From IMG/VR virus record IMGVR_UViG_3300021137_000095, positions 1-24,446 of that record: 24,446 bases of DNA; one strand, written 5' to 3'. Origin of the DNA: a virus. The position numbers were made by a program, and so were the translations under genes. Below are positions 22,632 through 24,446 of this stretch, in pieces (position 1 is the first letter of the stretch; each line of letters begins with the position of its first letter). The notes under the pieces are model-generated. The model was not told the DNA's origin. It was given only the letters and a program-made list of their open reading frames with translations, and made no database searches.

Positions 22632-23561
22632 GTGGCAACTAACCCAAATGGATACCCTAACCAGGTACGAAGCTATACTGCTGAGGTTGATCTTGTAAGC
22701 ACAGTAGCTGCTGACAACATTAACTCTTTGCAGCAAGAAATTGTGGCTCTTGAGACTGCTTTGGGTACAGCCCTAACTACCAATCCCCTTACCTCTACCT
22801 TTTCAGGTACGTGGTCTACAGCCACAACTAACTGGAACACCATTGGTGATAGGCTTCTTAATATTGAAGCTGGCCTAGTTAACGGTGTATCTAATGCTCC
22901 GTATGTTCTTAAGACTGGTGGAAGCACTGTTACCTCTGCCAGCAACGTCGGCTTTACCCTCAGAATGGGCGCCGGATCTCTTAACCTTATGGAGACATAC
23001 TCTGCATCAAATAGCTTAGGCTTTAACATTGACCAGACAGGTACTCCTAAAGTAGGAACTAACAATGTTCTTTATGTAAACAGCGCAGATTACGCCAGCT
23101 TAGTGGGGAGTATTTCTTCTGCTTCAAGCACAGGCGGTGCTGCTATCCCTAAGTCTGCCTTTACAGCCGCTTATCAACTTCTTTATTCTACTGGTGCAGG
23201 AACGTACACTACGCTATCTATAGGAACTTCTGGACAGTACCTTACAATTGGCGCAAGTGCTCCTCAATGGACTACCCTTCCAAACTATCTTCTTGCTAGC
23301 ACCCTTACTACAAACGGCGATCTTCTTTACTACAACAGTGGAAATACCCGCCTTCCTATTGGAAGCTCTGGTCAAGTCCTTACTGTTGTAAGTGGACTTC
23401 CTGCTTGGCAAACTCCTTCATCAGCCTTCGTTTCTACAACAAACGGTACAGTCTCCACAGCCTCTACCTCATCAGGTGTTGTTCGTAATATTTGGACTTC
23501 TACCTCATCTCCAACTTCAGGTCAAGGGGCAGATGGGGATGTCTGGCTGGTTTACGTATAA
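22632..23561 (+). CDS. tail fibre protein
   Basis: 309 aa from GTG 22632, with AAGGAGATATAA just upstream. The N-terminal segment (TAEVDLVSTVAADNINSLQQ, then EIVALETALGT) is a helical fibre-base motif seen widely in phages. The middle is Ser/Thr/Gly-rich. Motifs ASTLTTNGDLLYYNSGNT and LPIGSSGQVLTVVSGLPAW (about 238-258) are stock fibre elements, and the protein ends ADGDVWLVYV, a common C-terminal closing strand. No Cys. Probably a short fibre or fibre segment. The stop overlaps the next ATG by one base (TAATG), so it is coupled to the Cys-rich adhesin and may be its shaft. Confidence 0.8.
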   Translation: MATNPNGYPNQVRSYTAEVDLVSTVAADNINSLQQEIVALETALGTALTTNPLTSTFSGTWSTATTNWNTIGDRLLNIEAGLVNGVSNAPYVLKTGGSTVTSASNVGFTLRMGAGSLNLMETYSASNSLGFNIDQTGTPKVGTNNVLYVNSADYASLVGSISSASSTGGAAIPKSAFTAAYQLLYSTGAGTYTTLSIGTSGQYLTIGASAPQWTTLPNYLLASTLTTNGDLLYYNSGNTRLPIGSSGQVLTVVSGLPAWQTPSSAFVSTTNGTVSTASTSSGVVRNIWTSTSSPTSGQGADGDVWLVYV

Positions 23562-24446
23562 TGGCTGGGCAAATTAAAGTAAGCGGTGCTTGGCATACTG
23601 CAGGTGCTGCTCTAGTCAAAGTGTCAGGATCTTGGCGCTCTGTAACCTCTGGTTGGGTTAATATTGCCGGTACCTGGAGACAGTGGTTTATTGGACTAGT
23701 TACAGATACCTTTACTCGCACTACTTCTGGTAGTTTAGGCACTGCTGACACAGGTCAATCTTGGGTAGCTAGGTTTGGTGTCTGGGCTGCTAACGGTGCA
23801 GCAGCAGCTTCCTCTAATGCGACCTCTTCATTAAATGCTGGAGCTTTAGCAGTAGTTGATATAGGTGATGCTAATGCCGTTGTTTACCTAGGAAACTCTA
23901 ATGCTTCTGGGGTTACTCCTGGAACAGGTATTGCTTTTTGGTCTACTGCCTCTGGTTCTTGGTGGGGCGCTATTTCTTATAGTGATACCTCAACCTCTAC
24001 TTATTCTTGTAACTGTAGCAACTATTGTGCTTCTTGTATTACCTGTGCATCCGTAACTACTACATCTACATATAACGCAGCATCGACTCCCGGTACAACC
24101 ACATATACATATGCTGGAAGCGCTACAGCTGTATCTGCCACAGTATCAACCCGTTACTGTACTTCAGCTGACGTTTCTAATCTAAGCAACCCATGTACTT
24201 CTACAGGCACCTGTAATGCGCAGGCTACAGGTGCGGTTTGTAGCTATACTTGTGGCAATGGCGGTGTAGGAAGCGGTGGAGGTACATGCTATGTGTGCTC
24301 TGGTGGAACAGTCAACGGACCTACACCTAGTGGTTCAGGATCTATTTCCTCTTGCTATACAGTGGGTACATCCGCCACTACCTATAGTTGTAATTATGGT
24401 GATGGTACCCCCGACGCTAACCACGTCTGTACCCACAGCGCTACCA
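23561..24446 (+). CDS. Cys-rich tail adhesin (3' partial)
   Basis: Open from ATG 23561 to the window end (295 codons, no stop). The N-terminus has three repeats spaced exactly 14 residues: VSGAW (7-11), VSGSW (21-25), IAGTW (35-39), a repeat style seen in tail proteins. Residues about 49-140 (DTFTRTTSGSLGTADTGQSW, AVVYLGNSN, IAFWSTASGSWWGAISY) look like a lectin/LamG-like sandwich. From residue 150 the protein becomes Cys-rich: 15 Cys by 290, starting with C150, C152, C156, C159, C162 (CNCSNYCASCITC), then C200, C212, C218, C227, C231, C243, C246, C265, C277, C290. It is probably a cell-binding appendage stabilised by disulfides or metal. The full length is unknown. Confidence 0.75.
   Translation, partial: MAGQIKVSGAWHTAGAALVKVSGSWRSVTSGWVNIAGTWRQWFIGLVTDTFTRTTSGSLGTADTGQSWVARFGVWAANGAAAASSNATSSLNAGALAVVDIGDANAVVYLGNSNASGVTPGTGIAFWSTASGSWWGAISYSDTSTSTYSCNCSNYCASCITCASVTTTSTYNAASTPGTTTYTYAGSATAVSATVSTRYCTSADVSNLSNPCTSTGTCNAQATGAVCSYTCGNGGVGSGGGTCYVCSGGTVNGPTPSGSGSISSCYTVGTSATTYSCNYGDGTPDANHVCTHSAT

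Noticed and set aside
1-24446. CRISPR arrays, tRNA genes, integrase or attachment sites
   Set aside because: No regularly spaced direct repeats with unique spacers, no tRNA-like cloverleaf with a GTTC-type T-loop, and no recombinase-like protein were found.

Overview
The window is a late structural region of a tailed double-stranded DNA bacteriophage (Caudoviricetes). This rests on a recognisable large terminase, portal, scaffold, major capsid protein, head-tail connector and a long run of tail-fibre/adhesin genes, almost all on the + strand and tightly packed with 1-nt (TAATG, TAGTG) or 4-nt (ATGA, GTGA) overlaps. Moderate base composition, several small CxxC proteins and a secreted lysozyme of the SLT type common in actinobacteria suggest a phage of a moderate-GC, perhaps freshwater, actinobacterium. 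The host is inference, not something the sequence proves.

Layout. 1-652: end of a basic protein, a small Cys/His protein and a small HNH endonuclease. 649-1170 (-): the only minus-strand gene, a secreted lysozyme-like protein, convergent with the HNH gene through overlapping stop codons. 1171-1388: divergent intergenic region. 1389-2367: four small genes, two of them zinc-finger-like. 2364-8994: packaging and head genes (TerL, two small hypotheticals, portal, scaffold, major capsid protein, a small head-proximal protein). Hairpins follow the 135-aa gene, the portal gene and the capsid gene. 9020-9063: a strong intrinsic terminator, then a probable promoter/operator region.

9122-24446: a connector-like protein and then about 14 kb of fibre and adhesin genes. 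These are a small protein with a Cys cluster, a 1266-aa fibre, a 977-aa structural protein, a 1085-aa fibre ending in a self-cleaving S74 chaperone domain, three consecutive small related proteins with conserved ends and divergent centres, a probable fibre-assembly chaperone, a 309-aa fibre, and a Cys-rich adhesin cut by the window end. No tail tube, sheath or tape-measure gene is visible.

How it works together: terminase and portal package DNA into a scaffold-built capsid, and the connector closes the head. The large fibre block equips the particle for receptor binding. A small beta-rich module recurs inside at least three different virion proteins, and Cys clusters appear in two proteins of an otherwise almost Cys-free locus. 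With the three-gene cassette, these are the most unusual aspects of the window.
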